Below are positions 9,553 through 23,100 of a DNA stretch of 64,000 nt, one piece after another. The notes below the pieces were generated by a model, which searched no databases, was not told the origin of the DNA, and was given only the letters and a program-made list of their open reading frames with translations. A program made the position numbers and the translations under genes. Source of the DNA: [Phialemoniopsis] sp. UDSM-2020 (Eukaryota; Ascomycota; Sordariomycetes; Thyridiales; Thyridiaceae); NCBI GenBank assembly GCA_018873225.1, contig JAEILZ010000004.1, positions 4,402,001 to 4,466,000 of the forward strand, written 5' to 3'. Position 1 is the first letter of the stretch, and each line of letters begins with the position of its first letter.

Positions 9553-12500
9553 GTTGGCGGCGATGCTTGACTAGAAGGGGGCTGGCAAGCGCGAGGAGAT
9601 CATGCAGAGCATGGGTGTGTTGGGACGGCTCAATGTCAAGCAAAAGCCTGCGGGTATTGAATGTATGTAAGCAGGCGGAGGTGGCTTTGCTCAGATGTAG
9701 GGACCGCGCGTTGGCTGGACCAACGTCCAGAGAGGTCGGGAGAGCTGGGTAATCAATGCTGATGTCCAGAACCCCCTGTTGATGGTGCGCGGCACGGCTC
9801 TCGAGGAGTCTAATGAAATATCTATGTTTTGGTAGGGTCCCAGGGCCTGGTCGGTGCGGCCGAGTCGGAATTGTGCAAGGAATAAAAGCAGGCAATCTGA
9901 TGGCCTGGTGACGCACGGAGCAGTGTAATTACAGGTCGTGATATCGGGTCGGTCGCGCGCTTGTGAAATCGAGCCAGGTGTGTGCTGATTCAGCTGGTCG
10001 CAGGCAGTGGAGAAAGCCTGATGTTTTGAAAGGGTGCGCAGGTTCTCACGAGGAGTGCTGTCGTGTCGATGTGCTCTTATTCACACCTTTCAGCTTTTTC
10101 TAGAAACAAGGCATGTTGCCAAAAGGGGGCCAGGAAGACGACTTGGAAGATGGTGAAAGCTGGGGGAAAGTTGGCAGGGATCAAAGAGATGATGATGGAT
10201 GGCCAGGATGCAGGATGGGGCTGCAGATTGACATTGACACGAGATTGCTGACCTGGCTGGGGGGCATAATTGTTGTTTTGGGTGACCACTGGGACCCATC
10301 TGGGGGCATCTTTTGGCTCTGGTACCCGGTAGTTGAACGCTGAACGCACTGGACTGGACCAAGAAATCCAGTCTATCAGTGATCCATGACCCGGCGCTAA
10401 TCTGATCTAGGCCGTCCAAGCCACACGCACTTTCACCCCACCCCGCCTTGCGCAACCCAGTTCCAAGGCAGCAGCCAAAGACCATCAACGATTTGCCATG
10501 TTCCTTCAATTCTACAAAGGGATGGCGATATTCAATCCAGCTCTCGACCTGCTTGATGCCTCCACCGTAGATGGAGTATCCTTCGATCTTGGGTGGGCAC
10601 GAGGGATGCAATCGACCACCACTAACCCAGCCTTGGTTCGAACCAGCATCAAGCACCAAGAACGGCACTGGTCCAACGAACAAATAAGCTTCCAGCGTCC
10701 ACGCGGGAACAAACAGCCTCAACCAACGGTTTCTTGTCCAGCCTGTCTCAGCCCGCCCTGCCTTGAGTTCTAGAGCATGCCACGCACGACACGACCCTGC
10801 GCCGCCGTCACTCCCCGGGACACGACATACTAAATAGGTAGTGCACGACAACGCAGACGAGCTGGTGTCGTGGCTTGCATTTGGCCACCTGGCCCTGACC
10901 CAATCTAGCCAATCTCTGTCGAGTCGCAATGCATGTCTTCCCAGTTAAACGAAAGACAGAGAGTAGCACCTTATCTACTTACCTTGGGTATTTACTAAGT
11001 TAAGATAGTCGATACAAGCAGCTCTGGGAGGCTAGCATCGATTGATCGCGGGGGCCTAGCTTCGGAATCGACGACCTAGATCGAGCCGTTTGTTCTAGCC
11101 AGCGCCGATCAATGTACGTCAGGGAAAACCTAAAATCATGGCGAGATGCACAGATTGGACACGGCAAAGTAGCTTGCTTGATGAATAAGGGAAATCCCGG
11201 ACAAGCAAACTGAAAAGCATCTATTTGCGCAATCTTGGGGCACACGACTCCATTTGGAAAAGCCCAATACTTGATTGTTAGTGGCGAGCTCATACTTGAT
11301 CTGGCACCCTAGACCGAGAGATCTTGGAATGGACTTGGAGCCGCTTGCAAGTTTGACGAGCAAACCGGTTTGAGAAAATTGTGATGGTCGAGAAATCTGT
11401 CAACCTTCCCTACTTGTCAAAACTTGGCAGCAATATTGCCCAGGTTACTTCGCTGCTTGAATACTCCCGGTGCTCCCGCTTTCGAGAGGAAATGATGTAA
11501 GTCTTGCCACGCACAGAAACGCTCCCATCGTATTCGACTTCAAAGACTATGATGCGATTTTGGGGAAGACATCTTGATGGTGGAACACAGATTGGGCAGG
11601 TTAACCGCTTGCAAGATTTATTTCCTCTTTCCCCACCGAGAGCAATCCACGTATCGCTTGCTCCTATGATCAATGTTGCCTTTGCAAGACGTACCTGCTT
11701 TAGCTCGAGAAGCGGCGATGATGCCCGTCATCCCCGACTACGGCACAGTCCAGTCTGCTAGCTCGTCATCAGCCCGAATCGGGTAGAACAAGATATTGCT
11801 GTGCTTCAGTGAACGTCTCCACCCCAGGTATTGAATTTGAATGTTTCAACTCGTACCGCACCAGTGCACGATTGTCTTGATCCTTCCATGGCTGTAACTT
11901 CTAGAAGATTGCGGGGCAGGTTGACTGTGGATAAATTCTCCGATATTGGTTGCGCGACTGCCGGCCATCATGCAGGAACGTTTTGATGGAAGCCAATACT
12001 GGATATCTTATCGAGAACTGTGTCCCAAGACGTGTATATGCATTAGAATTGGCGGCTCATACACGGTTACGTTCACATTGATTTCTGGGCTTCCCTCATG
12101 ACGGCTTCCCTTCTCCCACTTGCACCAGGCCGTGCGAAACATTCCCATTGCGACGGATCCCGCCTTTCCTGAGGAGTTGGCTCCATCACGGCTTTCGTCC
12201 GGATGCTTCCGCGCAGGCAGTGTCGTCGTGAAACAATGGCTGGTTGCAAGGATCCATCGAGGTTCGTAGGCAATGTGCTCTAGGAGTCGGTCTTGGACGA
12301 GAGGAGAAGCGAGGCCAATGGAGAATGCCGACAGTCTTGAAGATCCCTTCCTTTTCTCGATGGCAGGGCCCGGCTCTGGTACCCTGACTAGTCGTGCTTT
12401 GGGCACCTATCTTCACCCAACGCCCCAAAAAGCCTCCTGAGAGTCAAAATGAGGACTGCCGTTTCCGTCGAGATGAATGTCAAAGACCCCTTTTTACAGA

Positions 12501-14251
12501 GGTCCAGGGTGACCCATGGAATGTTCCATGTGTGAGTGGAGTTTTGCGAACGGGGAGACGCGCGCACAGGGCAGAGGTGAGACCGTAAAGGGGATGGTGT
12601 GCTTCGCCGTCGATTGTGAAACCGCCGGCATGATGGAATCAATGCCCAAGAACCCACCTCCCTCATCCATCAAAAGACAAATCGAAGAGCGGGGCTTGCG
12701 CCATGAGGACTGCTCGGTATGCGCCGGATACTGACATCCAAATTTTCATCAGCCAGACCTCGGGATTGGTTCGCGGGGTGATACTGGTCAGTGTTCTCGG
12801 TGAGCTGCATATTCGCTTACCTACTAGAATACCTAGAGATTTCCGGCGGTTTGGGGGCTAATGTCGGTACGATCCAAAGAAGATTGGAAGAATGCCTCGA
12901 GGGCTAGAGGGGAGGGGAAGACCACTGAGAGCGCGCCGCCGCCGGGTAGAGGCTCCCCCTGCTGCCGTCTAGGCTGGATTCTGCATAGACCTACCCCGTT
13001 TTTATGGGATCGGCCTGGCCCCTCCCGTTGTCTCCTTTCCACCCGTGGCCCCCGCCGCCGTTCGCCGCCAGCCAGCATTGATCTGTCTCTCTTGGAGCTG
13101 GACACTCTGGAGTGATGATGATGAGGATTCTGTGATGTGTGTACGGGGTAGATCCTAGAAATGGAGAGGATAGAACCCACAGTACGCAACAACACCTGAC
13201 CTTTTGGTACCCAACCATCCACGCGCGCGGGCAAGGGCATCGACATGACAGCAAGGGGAGCGCGCCAGAAGAACATGTGAGCAAGACCAGTAGCCAAATC
13301 AGATCTCAGCACACCATCATCGCCCACCACCCGCTGCAGGGTGCATCTTAGTCTCGACACCCACGGTCCCATCACCCGCCCCTCCACTCCCCCTCCATGT
13401 TGGAATTATCGTATCGTACATGACTACAGCTGGTAGATGCAAGCACACAAGAGACAATGAACCCCGTGTATGACATCCAAGGATCAAGAACCCCCAAAAA
13501 GGAGAGACTAGAAAGACAAGAAGAGACAAAGAGCAGCGACCCCAAATGTGACGCATCCAGTCAGATCGCTGCCCTCCTCGTCCTGCCCCGGCCCTGTCCC
13601 CTGGCCGCTGGATGAAGCCGCTCAACTCTGCCTATTACTGCATCTTACCGAGTTAAAACGCTGCCCAGCAAGAAAACCACGGGTTTAGAGGTGCAGTGCA
13701 TTGCATGCAACCCTCCCGAGTCAACACGGAATTGGAATCAAATCCAGCTGCTCCATCTCCTCCCCACCTGTCCCTCAGGAGTCCACACACACTCTCTAGA
13801 GAGTATCTCTCACTGTGACTGCGTGCGCTTGACAGACTTGCCCTACTGGCCCCCAGTGGCCCCCCCCAAGCCAAGCAAGCCATCGTCCCTCCCACTTCGG
13901 CTTCATCTGCCATAATCCCAGTCTGCTGCAGCCATCAATCATACATGCGCCCGCCATACTCCAGTCTGACTGCCTTGCCATCGCATGTCGAGGATCGAGT
14001 ATCGAATATCAGTGCCCGCCGTTGACATTCTTGCGATCAAGTAAACCAGAACCGTGGTTTTGGTACCTGTAGCTCGACTGGAACTCTGGTTGTTACCGTC
14101 CTTGCCGTCTTTGCTACCCGCGCTATCTGTCGCTTTTTTGGCGCCAGCCGGTTGTCGCTCTCCACTTTACTGTAGACCATCGCCCGATTTACACCTACCT
14201 AAATCCCCGAAAGCGGTCACCCCCCCCTTAGTGACAGACAATCTTTCGTTG

Positions 14252-14266
14252 ACACACACACACACA
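14252..14266. repeat. Short (AC)n microsatellite in CDC24 leader region
   Basis: An uninterrupted AC dinucleotide run within the C-rich region upstream of CDC24. It is a simple sequence repeat with no further meaning visible. Confidence 0.8.
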
Positions 14267-14829
14267 TTCACGACCCTGAGAAACCTCACGACATCTACCT
14301 TGCCCAGCGAACAGAGCTCATACCGACGTTGCCACGAAGTCGCTGCACAACATAGGCCGATTGTCGCTGAGCCGTAGAGGGGCTGAGGAAGATCAGAAGA
14401 GGTGGATTCTCCATTCTTGCCCAACAGCTGCGCAACGGTGCGGTCAGTGACGGCCTGAGCGCACAACTTCTCTCCCCGGCGACAAAGACGACGACGCCGA
14501 ACGAAGTAAACAGTGTCCGAGGACCACTAGAGGACCAGCGCAGCGCGCCAGCACTACGAGAAGAGACAGACGACGGCGCCGACGAGGACGGACCGGGCCC
14601 TCTCTACTTTATTGAGCGACAATACCAATCAAGACCTCCCCGCTTCCGCCTGCCCACATTCCAGTGACGACGGCAGTCAGCTAATCGATACACTCACCCG
14701 ACCGCCTTTGTCTTGAAGCCGCCCACTGCTCGTTCCAAGACAGCGATTCTTACCCCTCTCATCAACAACACGCATAAACACATTTTCGTCGAGAGGTGCC
14801 GCCTTGGTGGCGTGGAACCCTCCCCTCAA

Positions 14830-14846
14830 CCCCCCCCCCCCCCCCC
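14830..14846. repeat. 17-base poly-C tract 45 bp before CDC24
   Basis: A pure run of 17 C on the plus strand, ending 45 bp before the CDC24 start codon. It is followed within a few bases by TACTAAC (14853-14859). The order of pyrimidine tract, perfect branch site and then an AG at 14886-14887 resembles the 3' end of an intron. Homopolymer length may vary between isolates or be a sequencing-uncertain site. Confidence 0.85.
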
Positions 14847-14891
14847 TGGTGGTACTAACAATTTCTACGACATCCGAATGGAGATAGAGTG

Positions 14892-17800
14892 ATGGCCCAT
14901 GCTCCCCTTCTCAGAACCAACACCGCCCCTGTCTTCCAAGCGTCGACGGACGGTGTTGCGAGGTTGCAGAACACAATGAGCTCACACGGCCTTCCCAGAG
15001 CTAGCCAGCTCTCTGGCTCTACCGCCTTCACCTCCACCACCTCCTTGACCTCGCTCGCCAGCTCTAGCACCCTCGTCGGGCCTCCAGCCACCGGCCAGGT
15101 TGTCGCGACGAGCAACATCATTAACCAGAAAGCCGATGCCTCCAGGTCGCTTTATCAAATATGTGTAGCGACGAAGCAGAGATTGAGCCAGGTTCCAGGC
15201 TTCGAAGGTTACATACAGCAGCTCTCGCAATGGGAGATGGAAGAGAGCCCTGAGAGCGGCCCCGTCGAAGCTCTATGGAGACTCCTCCGTGCTGGCTACC
15301 CTCTCCTGACCATCTACAACGCCCTACAGCCCGCCGAACGACTCGAGGTCGACGACGAGAAGGCCAACGACGCAAAGAAGACCAAAATCGCCATTTTCAA
15401 GTTCATCAAAGCCTGCCTTAGCGACCTGAAGATTCCATCTGCCGAGTGCTTCGTGATTAGTGATCTGACAGGCACTGACACCACTGGATTTGTCAAGGTA
15501 TGAGTTCTGTGCCTCCCAAGACTGCTTCTTGATAACTTTTGGATGACTTTCTGACGAAAACTATCATCAGGTGACGGGAGTGGTGAATCATGTTCTCGAT
15601 CTCGCACAGCAACGAGGGCTGCTTCACCAAGCGCAACCATACCCCGAAGATGAGGCAACACCGGCGGTTGGGCCGACGCTCAGCTATCGCGATCATATCG
15701 TCAAGGAGTTGGTAGACACGGAGCGCAAATACGTCCAGGATCTGGAGAACCTATACGATCTGAAGAAGGTCTTGGAGCAAAAGGGTGTGGTTCCAGGCGA
15801 CATCGTGCACCAGATCTTCCTCAACATCAATGCCATCCTCGACTTTCAAAGGCGATTTTTGATTCGAGTTGAGACGACGAATTCGATGCCTCAGAGCTCG
15901 CAGCAGTGGGGAAGCCCGTTCGTCATGTTCGAGGACGCTTTCAACATCTACCAACCCTTTATCGCCAATCAGCGCAAAGCTGCGCAAGTCGCCCAATCGA
16001 TTTTTGACAAGATCCAATTAGCGCAGCATCCTGTCGCTGTCGACTTCAACACCCTTGACGGATTCTTGCTCAAACCGATGCAAAGATTAGTCAAGTACCC
16101 GTTGCTCCTCAAGGTAAGCTCGCCTCTAGATTGTTGAGGTTGGCGCTCCATCTAACATTGTGTAGGACTTGCGGAAGAAGACGGAAGATGATGCCACCAA
16201 TGCCGACTTGACGGCAGGTATCAATGCAGCCGAGCGGGCCCTTCAGAAGGCCAACGAGGCAGTCGACCGCGACCTCCTTGATGAGGCTCTGGACGACCTG
16301 ATTAACAGAGTTGATGACTGGAAGAACCATAGAGTGGAACAGTTCGGTAAACTCTTACTACACGGCGTTTACACTGTCATTACTGGGAAAAGCGAACAAG
16401 AGAAGGATGTAAGTACCATCGTCTGCTCAATGCTCAGCCAGACGATCTTTGACGGCATTTACTTATGACGAGAGCTATTGCTAACTCCAAGTACAGTATG
16501 AGATTTACCTGTTTGAATGTATCCTGTTGTGCTGCAAGGAGATCACGCCGAACAAGAGCAAGGACAAGAAGGACAAGACCCGTTCGACTGGCCCGAAGTT
16601 ACGGAACAAGAACAACAAACTCCAGCTTAAGGGGCGCATCTTCATGACCAACGTCACTGAAGTTCTGTCGTTCTCCAAGCCAGGTAAGCATAAGACTGAC
16701 TTCAAAGTGTTCGCAACTGTAAACTCATTATCTCCCAGGATCGTATACAGTCCAGATCTGGTGGAAGGGCGACCCCGGGGTGGAGAACTTCGTTATCAAG
16801 TTCCAGAACGAGGAGATGATGAGGAAGTGGGCGGGCGGCCTTGATGTGCAAAGGAAGGAGAATACCACACAAATAACGACGAGCCCTAGCCAGGCCGCGC
16901 CTGAATTCCCGTGGATGCGTTCCCAAGTCAGCAATCTGGAAAACCCCTACGCACAGCAGGAAGATGATGACGACGATGACTACAACCCCACGCCAACCTT
17001 GTCGCAATACGGCGCCCCTCAATCCATGGTCGGGACGATGCCTCGCAACGCATCCAGTACAAGTCTGCGATCCAGGTCAGATTCACTAGCAGGGATGGCA
17101 AGAGCGCCGCCGCCTAGGTTCCCTCTACCAGCGCCTCCCACGGCTCTAAGCCTGCAGACCCAGATGAACCAACAAGCACCTTCACCTGGCCACCGCGGAG
17201 GTGATTCTTACTTCTCGCCCACTGCCGAGTCACCAGCCTCGTCCCGGACTAGCACCACCTCTGGTATCTTCCCACCAGGCGCAGGGTATCCCTTCCCTAA
17301 GAGCGGTACACCGCAGCCGGGAGGTTGGGATGGCAGTGATAACAATCGCTATACCGCACCGGCCATGCCGCGTGCTCCATCTCGGGACGGCGTCCCACCA
17401 GCCAACGCCTATGGTATGGTAAATGGTCGGAATCCCCGCGGACCTTCACTGCCAGTCATGTCACAGAATCCCCAAAGTCTGTCTGCGCAGCAGCGGAGTA
17501 GAAGCTACAGCACTCCAGACATTCAGAATCAACCGACCTCCCGGAGGACGCCCGGTGGAAGTCAGGGTAACATCCCCGCAGTACCGGGCATCCCCGCGCA
17601 TCTTACCCACGCACGGCACGATTCCAACATCCCGCGATCCCAGACCGGTAGTCCTCAATTAGATCTGCCCATGCGCGCGAGCACACAAAGCCCCAGCGTT
17701 CAGCAAAACCGCTTGCAACAGCAACACAGCAGCCAGTACGGCGGTACCATGGCGCAGTTCCCTACTCAACCGGTTTACTCGAGGCAAGGCACCCCAAGCG

Positions 17801-18237
17801 TGCCGCATCTCTCCCAACAGGGTATGGTCCCGAACCCGTTGAACCTGTCCAATGATGGCGGAAGGACGGTCTCTCCTCCTTTGGGCACCGGCACCCCCAA
17901 CCCAGGCATGATGAGCCCCGATCTCCCCATTCCGACTCAACTCAAGGTCAAGGTCAACTATGACACATCCAACTACGTGACCCTGGTCGTGGCCTACAAT
18001 ATCACGTACCAGTCGCTCATCGACCGCATCGATGCCAAGCTCGCGCGGTTCACCACCAGTGGCGTTGGTAAGGGCAACATCAAGCTGCGGTACCGCGACG
18101 AGGACGGCGACTTCGTTAGCATCGAGAGCGATGATGATATCCAGATTGCGTTTATGGAGTGGCGTGACGGAGTGCGCAACGCCTACAATGCCGGCGTCGG
18201 GGAGATCGAGCTTTTCTGCGTGGGCGAGACCAATTAA
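14892..18237 (+). CDS. CDC24: Cdc24, Rho guanine nucleotide exchange factor for Cdc42
   Basis: Five exons (14892-15497, 15571-16113, 16166-16408, 16497-16683, 16739-18237) give 1025 residues. Introns are 73, 52, 88 and 55 nt and all junctions keep frame. Domains in order: a CDC24 calponin-like region (about 85-200, VPGFEGYIQ and LWRLLRAGYPLLTIYNAL); a DH domain (about 240-450, beginning SYRDHIVKELVDTERKYVQDL, with LLKPMQRLVKYPLLL); a PH domain (about 455-600); a long Pro/Ser/Gln-rich linker; and a C-terminal PB1 domain (about 925-1020, YRDEDGDFVSIESDDDIQIAF). Cdc24 loads Cdc42 with GTP at sites of polarised growth; its PB1 domain binds the scaffold Bem1 and, in filamentous fungi, links to the NADPH oxidase complex. 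The first ATG of the conserved frame was chosen. A further 5' exon cannot be excluded, because branch-site-like sequence lies directly upstream. Confidence 0.95.
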
Positions 18238-19179
18238 GAGATCCCCAGCTGACACACCAGCGTTTATTCTTTTGCTTCACTTCTTTTTGAAGCTACGACC
18301 TTCGTTTTCAAGCCTCTTCTGCTTTTTCTTATGTCTCTGCTTCTGCTACAGACTTGCATATGGGGCGTCCTGGGGGCCGAGCTACCGCTTCGGCACATTA
18401 TTCTTTGACAATGCTTGCGACTGCTGCTTCTTCTACTGCTGATGGGCCGCGTGCTCTGGCTTGGGCAACATGCGATGTCCGGCTCGACTGAGACGCCGCT
18501 GCCCCGTTTGGTTATTGTTCATGTCAGGCGTCATCCTGCTATCGCCATATTCATGTTACCCTACATACTTTCGGAGACCTTTTCTTGAGACCTTTTCGAT
18601 ATAGACTACTTAGGGCAAATACCGATGGCTTATTTTACTTGTTCAACTTGATGCTTAATGACCTGATCCAGTGTCGTGGTGAGTATCGTGATCACGCCTG
18701 AGTATCAATATGCGAACATACGGATGCGAATCACTTCCAGGCTCATTGGTTTTCATGAATTTTTGATGGTTTGGTGCTTGTTTTTAACATGTTTTGTACA
18801 GATCTGATACATGATGTGACGCTTCGTGGTGATATAATACACTCTCCCGTCTAAGTGAATGGCTCTGATCTTTCCCGACCCAAAGCCAACACCAACGTGT
18901 CTTCTTTTCCCGATGTGTGCCTGAATCGAGACAGCCCGACTCTATCGATCGCAGGATCCTCCCCCATCCGAAGACGACAGGGCATGTTTGCCCACCCTGC
19001 CCCCCAATGCTCCATATCCAACGGCATTGCTTCCATCGCACGGAGTGGTCCGTATCCACATATCGCCTTCGCAGTACTTCTTACAATCCATACATAGCTA
19101 TAGAACGTGTGTTCGCCGGGTATTTATCTCGTCTGGATGTCGTTACATCGTCCTCCTTCTCCGCCCTAGGCCACCGCTA
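18238..19179. other. Convergent region, CDC24 / MRP10
   Basis: 942 bp between facing stop codons. It is T-rich on the plus strand just after CDC24, as expected for a 3' UTR. No gene or repeat was recognised. Confidence 0.5.
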
Positions 19180-19570
19180 CTATGCCTTCGAGCCCGTCTG
19201 TTTCTTTGGCCCGCCAATTTGTTTTTGCATACGGGCGAGGTGGTAGTTGATGGTGTTGCGGCGCTTGGGCGGCGGCTGGGGCCCGTCCATGCAGTTGCGC
19301 AGCGCCTGCTCGACGGCGGCGCACCCGGCGGTGTTGTAGCCTGCGGAGGCCCAGCATGCTGTCATTCAGACCATTGTTAGCTCCTGAACCAGACCTCGAC
19401 AGCGACACGCCGGTAGTGAACGTAGACATTGATGCAGCGAAGTAGAGGAGAAACCTACCCAGTACGGACGACATGACATTGAGGCAGGGGTTGCTCTCCT
19501 TCTGGTTGGGGTTGCGCACGCGGAGGACCTTGAGCGGCGGCAGCCGCATGGGGGTCTTTCCGGCTGTCAT
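19180..19570 (-). CDS. MRP10: Mitochondrial small-subunit ribosomal protein Mrp10 (mS37)
   Basis: Exons 19570-19459 and 19358-19180 (100 nt intron) give 96 residues. The protein begins MTAGKTPMRLPPLKVLRVRNPNQ, followed by the CHCH fold: Cys in SNPCLNVMSSVLACWASAGYN and again in AGCAAVEQALRNCMDG, i.e. paired CX9C motifs. The family's NTINYHLARM ending comes next. Mrp10 is a twin-CX9C protein of the mitochondrial 37S subunit that is imported through the Mia40 disulfide relay. The splice was chosen because it joins VL-ACWAS, matching the family, and the intron carries a CTRAC-like branch. The gene is divergent from the large nuclear-protein gene, with 579 bp between the start codons. Confidence 0.93.
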
Positions 19571-20149
19571 CTTGAGCACTGCGTTGCCACCTCGCGCTGG
19601 CTGGGTGCTGATTGTGCAGACAAGACGAGGGGACGGTCGGAGGGTTGAGATCGTGGGAAGTCGAGATGCGCTGATCAAATGCTTTTGCTCAAGCCGGTAG
19701 TGCAGGTGCTCCAACCAGAATTTGGAGAGATTGCGGCTGTCACGTGGTGATAGTGCCGGTCTTGGCCCGTCCATGTTCGCAGCTTCACCTTGGGGAGTCC
19801 TGACCGCCGGGACGGGAGGGCTAGACTGCTTTGGGCAAGTGCGCATGCCCACTGACGCCTCATTGGCCCGCGCCCTGGATGTAAACAAAGCAAGGTCTCC
19901 ATCCCCATCCACCACGACGCATGCGTGCCTAACAAAAAAGAGCACCAAGCGTCAATATCTCGACGAGGCTTGCAATTTCGCCCTATCCTCTCTCTCAATC
20001 GCACGAGACGACGCGTTGTTGTGCAAGAGACAATCACCCAGCGTTTTTACAACCTCCTCAGCATCTCTTCTTCAAGCTTTTCTGAGCGTATTTTGCACTT
20101 ACATCGAAACCGTTTTATGCATGTTTACCCTGCCGACCGGAGCAACGAG
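19571..20149. promoter_or_regulatory. Divergent promoter, MRP10 / SP-rich nuclear protein
   Basis: 579 bp between two start codons on opposite strands. It probably acts as a bidirectional promoter plus both leaders. The right half on the plus strand is C/T-rich, as in fungal transcription start regions. No separate gene was recognised. Confidence 0.5.
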
Positions 20150-23100
20150 ATGAGTGCCGCGGGTTTCAACGGCGCGCCACCCGCGATGCCCGCCATGGGT
20201 GGTAATATCACCACTTCCAGGTAAAATCCTACGCCTTTTCAATTGATCGCATCTGGTTTACTAATATTGCTCCGATCACTACAGCGCGTCCATCACCACA
20301 GCAGACTTTCTTCCACCCACAGTCTCAACCCTCAAGGCGTGGCAGCGTGTCGCAGTCCCCAGCACCGGCCCGACCACGGGTCGCGAACGCAAGATTTGGA
20401 AGCGTGTAGCCGGAGTCGCGTATGGAAGCAACGACAGGAAATTCACAGAGGCTGCGACTGAATTGCAAAGCCGAAGCTACGGCTCGCGAAAGCGCGCAAG
20501 AGACGCAACATTTGTGCCCGCATGGGGCGACGCGGGCTGGGACCAGAGAGTTCGAAATATCCGCGACCGCGATGGCACGTGGGATCTTGTCACAGCGAGA
20601 GGTATGTGTAGCAGAGACGAACCCGAGCCCTACGTGACAAGGCACGGTGAAGCTGACATATTAGTAGTGTCGGTAGCGGCAGCGAAAGAAGCAGACGAGC
20701 GCGCAGCCGAGCAAGGAGCCATCGTGGCGCCAAAGCGAAAGGCCACTTTCCCTGAGGAGAAGCTCAAGTGGGTTCCCCGGAAGCGACACAACACTCGCTA
20801 CCCCATCGACCCTCCACAGAAGGAGGCGGCCATGATCGCGGAGTACCAGCCCCTGATCAACATCGACGTTACCACCGACGATATCGAGGCCATTGCGCAG
20901 CAGGCAGTTGTCCAACAGGTGGACAAGAAACAGATGCGAAGACGGTCAACAAGGAGACTGAGCCGACGGATCAGCCTCGCGCCGATCCAGGAGACTGCCG
21001 ACGAGAGTCCTATCATGATCTCGCCCGTCAAGGCCACTCCTTTCTACTCCTCTCCTTTGAAACGTCACTCTCCTGTCAAGGCTACCCCTAGAAAGGTTGC
21101 TATGTCGCCCGTCAAGGAGTTTACCTTGTCAGCAACACCAGCCAAGGTCTCCATGGAGCCTGTCGCTGTCGACACCCCGTCCAAGACGCCAACCAAGACG
21201 ACCGCTACCCCACAAACAATCAGCCGCGAGATCCAGGCCTTGGCTCAACTGGCCGATAGCAGCTCGCCCCTCGCGAGCGACATTTCGCCCCTTGTCTTTG
21301 ATCAACCTACTCCCGAGGCTGCATGCGAGCCGGAGCACGAGGCTAGACGCCGCGTATCTCTGCAAAAGGCCCGGCGATCTGATCGACGATCTAGTGGCGT
21401 GCGGAGACTGCTCGCGTTCGAGACGCGAAAAGCTCCCGGTCGCCGCCATAGCATGATGCCCGGCGCTGGTGAGACATTTGACTCAAAGGGCCGAAGGCAC
21501 ACGCTCGACTTTTGTTTCGCAGGAGAACAGGAGTTCAGACTGGATGTCACTTCTCCCACGGAAGAGCAGCCTATTCAGGATGGCTCGGAAGTTGACGATG
21601 GTGCTGTCAAGGAGGCGGAGCAACCCGAAAAGCTTGCTAGCCCCGTCGACGTCGATGTCAAGAGCAACCTGGATATTTTTGGCCAGAGCCCCGTTCTCAC
21701 TAAGGCCTCGCCGCAGATGAGCCAAGCACTAGCTTCGGCGGAAGAAGCAATCATCCCGTCGTCCTCCCCTGTCAAGGCGGGAGCCGATGTCATTCACCAA
21801 TCAGAGTCGCCCATGCCCAATGCTCTGGGTATTGTCGAAGCTGCTGCCTTGCCTGAGTCTTCTGTCGTTGACCAGCAGCTAGACCAGGTCCAGCCGATTG
21901 AAGAGTCTTCTTCGCCCCCTAAGAACGAGGTCACTACCCCCGAGAAACAAGTGACCGACTCGCCAATCAAATTGAGCACTCCCGCCACCCAGACCAAAGC
22001 TTCCTCGCCCATGAGGTTCTCCTCAGCAAAGAAACTTCTCACCCCACCTGGCGAAGAAGCTGATTGTCTCGTCGATTCGCCCTTCGAGACGAAACAGCAC
22101 GATATACCGGACGTGTTTATGGACGACGGAGATCTTGACGCAGATGAGGAGATGTCTGATACCGACCATGAGGCAACTGCGACGATTACCGCCGATCTGG
22201 CGCAGGAGGTAACCGAGATCATGGGGGCGGTCATTGGATCCCTGTCCTCGACTAGCCCTCAAGAGGGTGCTAAGGAGGAAGCTACTCCCGCTGCCTCGAC
22301 TATCGAGGACGTAGACAGCATTCAGCGTGGTCCTGACAGCTTGATCGTTACCGTCAAGGTTGACGCCGAGATCTTGATATCAGCCAACACTGCAGACGAC
22401 AATCCTGACGCCCCCTCCACGGCCACGATGCCAGTCGCCGATGCTGAAATCGAAGAACTTGCCGCCATTGACGAAGACGCTTCGGAGCAGGCTGAACGTG
22501 TCCACAGCCCGGGCTTCACCCCGATTAACGAGCGCTCCAGCAGCAGTCCGCTCTCGTCTCCTCGTGAGGACACGGTCGAACAGGATGAGACCATGACTGG
22601 CAACCTGGATTTCGAAGCTGATATGGACGATGATCTTGCCGAGATGCACAACGACGATGTCACCGAGACAATGACTCTGGATGTGGAGGCTATGGCACAA
22701 CAGGAGGATGCGACGGAGACTATGAACCTCGAAGTAGAGGAAGAGGTCAATGGGAAGCGTCTCTCAATCCAGGACGACTCCGAGACCGAGATGCTCCGCA
22801 GGTTCGTCACACGCGTCAAGGCGGATAAGACCGCAAAGGCAGCGGCTGCAGCTCGAGCGAAGTCTCTACGTCCTAATCGTCGGTCGGGCTCACTGGGATC
22901 AACTACCTCTGACTCTGGCTCGCCCATCGCCCGCAACGATACCACGCCTCTCTCGGCTACAAAGCGTTTGCCTCTTGGCCAGAAGGATCACAACATGAGT
23001 CCCAGCCCTACAAAGAAGCGCAAGGGCACTGATGAGACCACCAAGCGTGGCAGCCTGCTTTCGAAACCCGATTTTGAGGATATTTCGCCGCCCAAACCGA

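Larger units (their letters stand above)
9553..14891. other. 5.3 kb divergent intergenic region, F-box gene / CDC24
   Basis: This long region lies between two divergently transcribed regulatory genes. The longest open frames (for example 10929-10090 minus) are Trp/Cys/Pro-rich, overlap frames on the other strand and match no family I know. The right-hand part (about 13.6-14.9 kb) is C/A-rich like a fungal transcript leader and ends in an (AC)n run, a 17-base C run and a TACTAAC sequence just before the CDC24 ATG. I see no RNA gene or transposon. Long 5' leaders or regulatory transcripts are possible but unproven. Confidence 0.5.

Noticed and set aside
10633..10644. GGTTCGAACC resembling a tRNA B box
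   Set aside because: No A box, acceptor stem or anticodon arm can be drawn around it at proper spacing.
10090..10929. 279-codon minus-strand frame upstream of CDC24
   Set aside because: Trp/Cys/Pro/Ser-rich, no family motif, overlapped by frames in other phases on both strands, and it lies in what looks like a long non-coding region.
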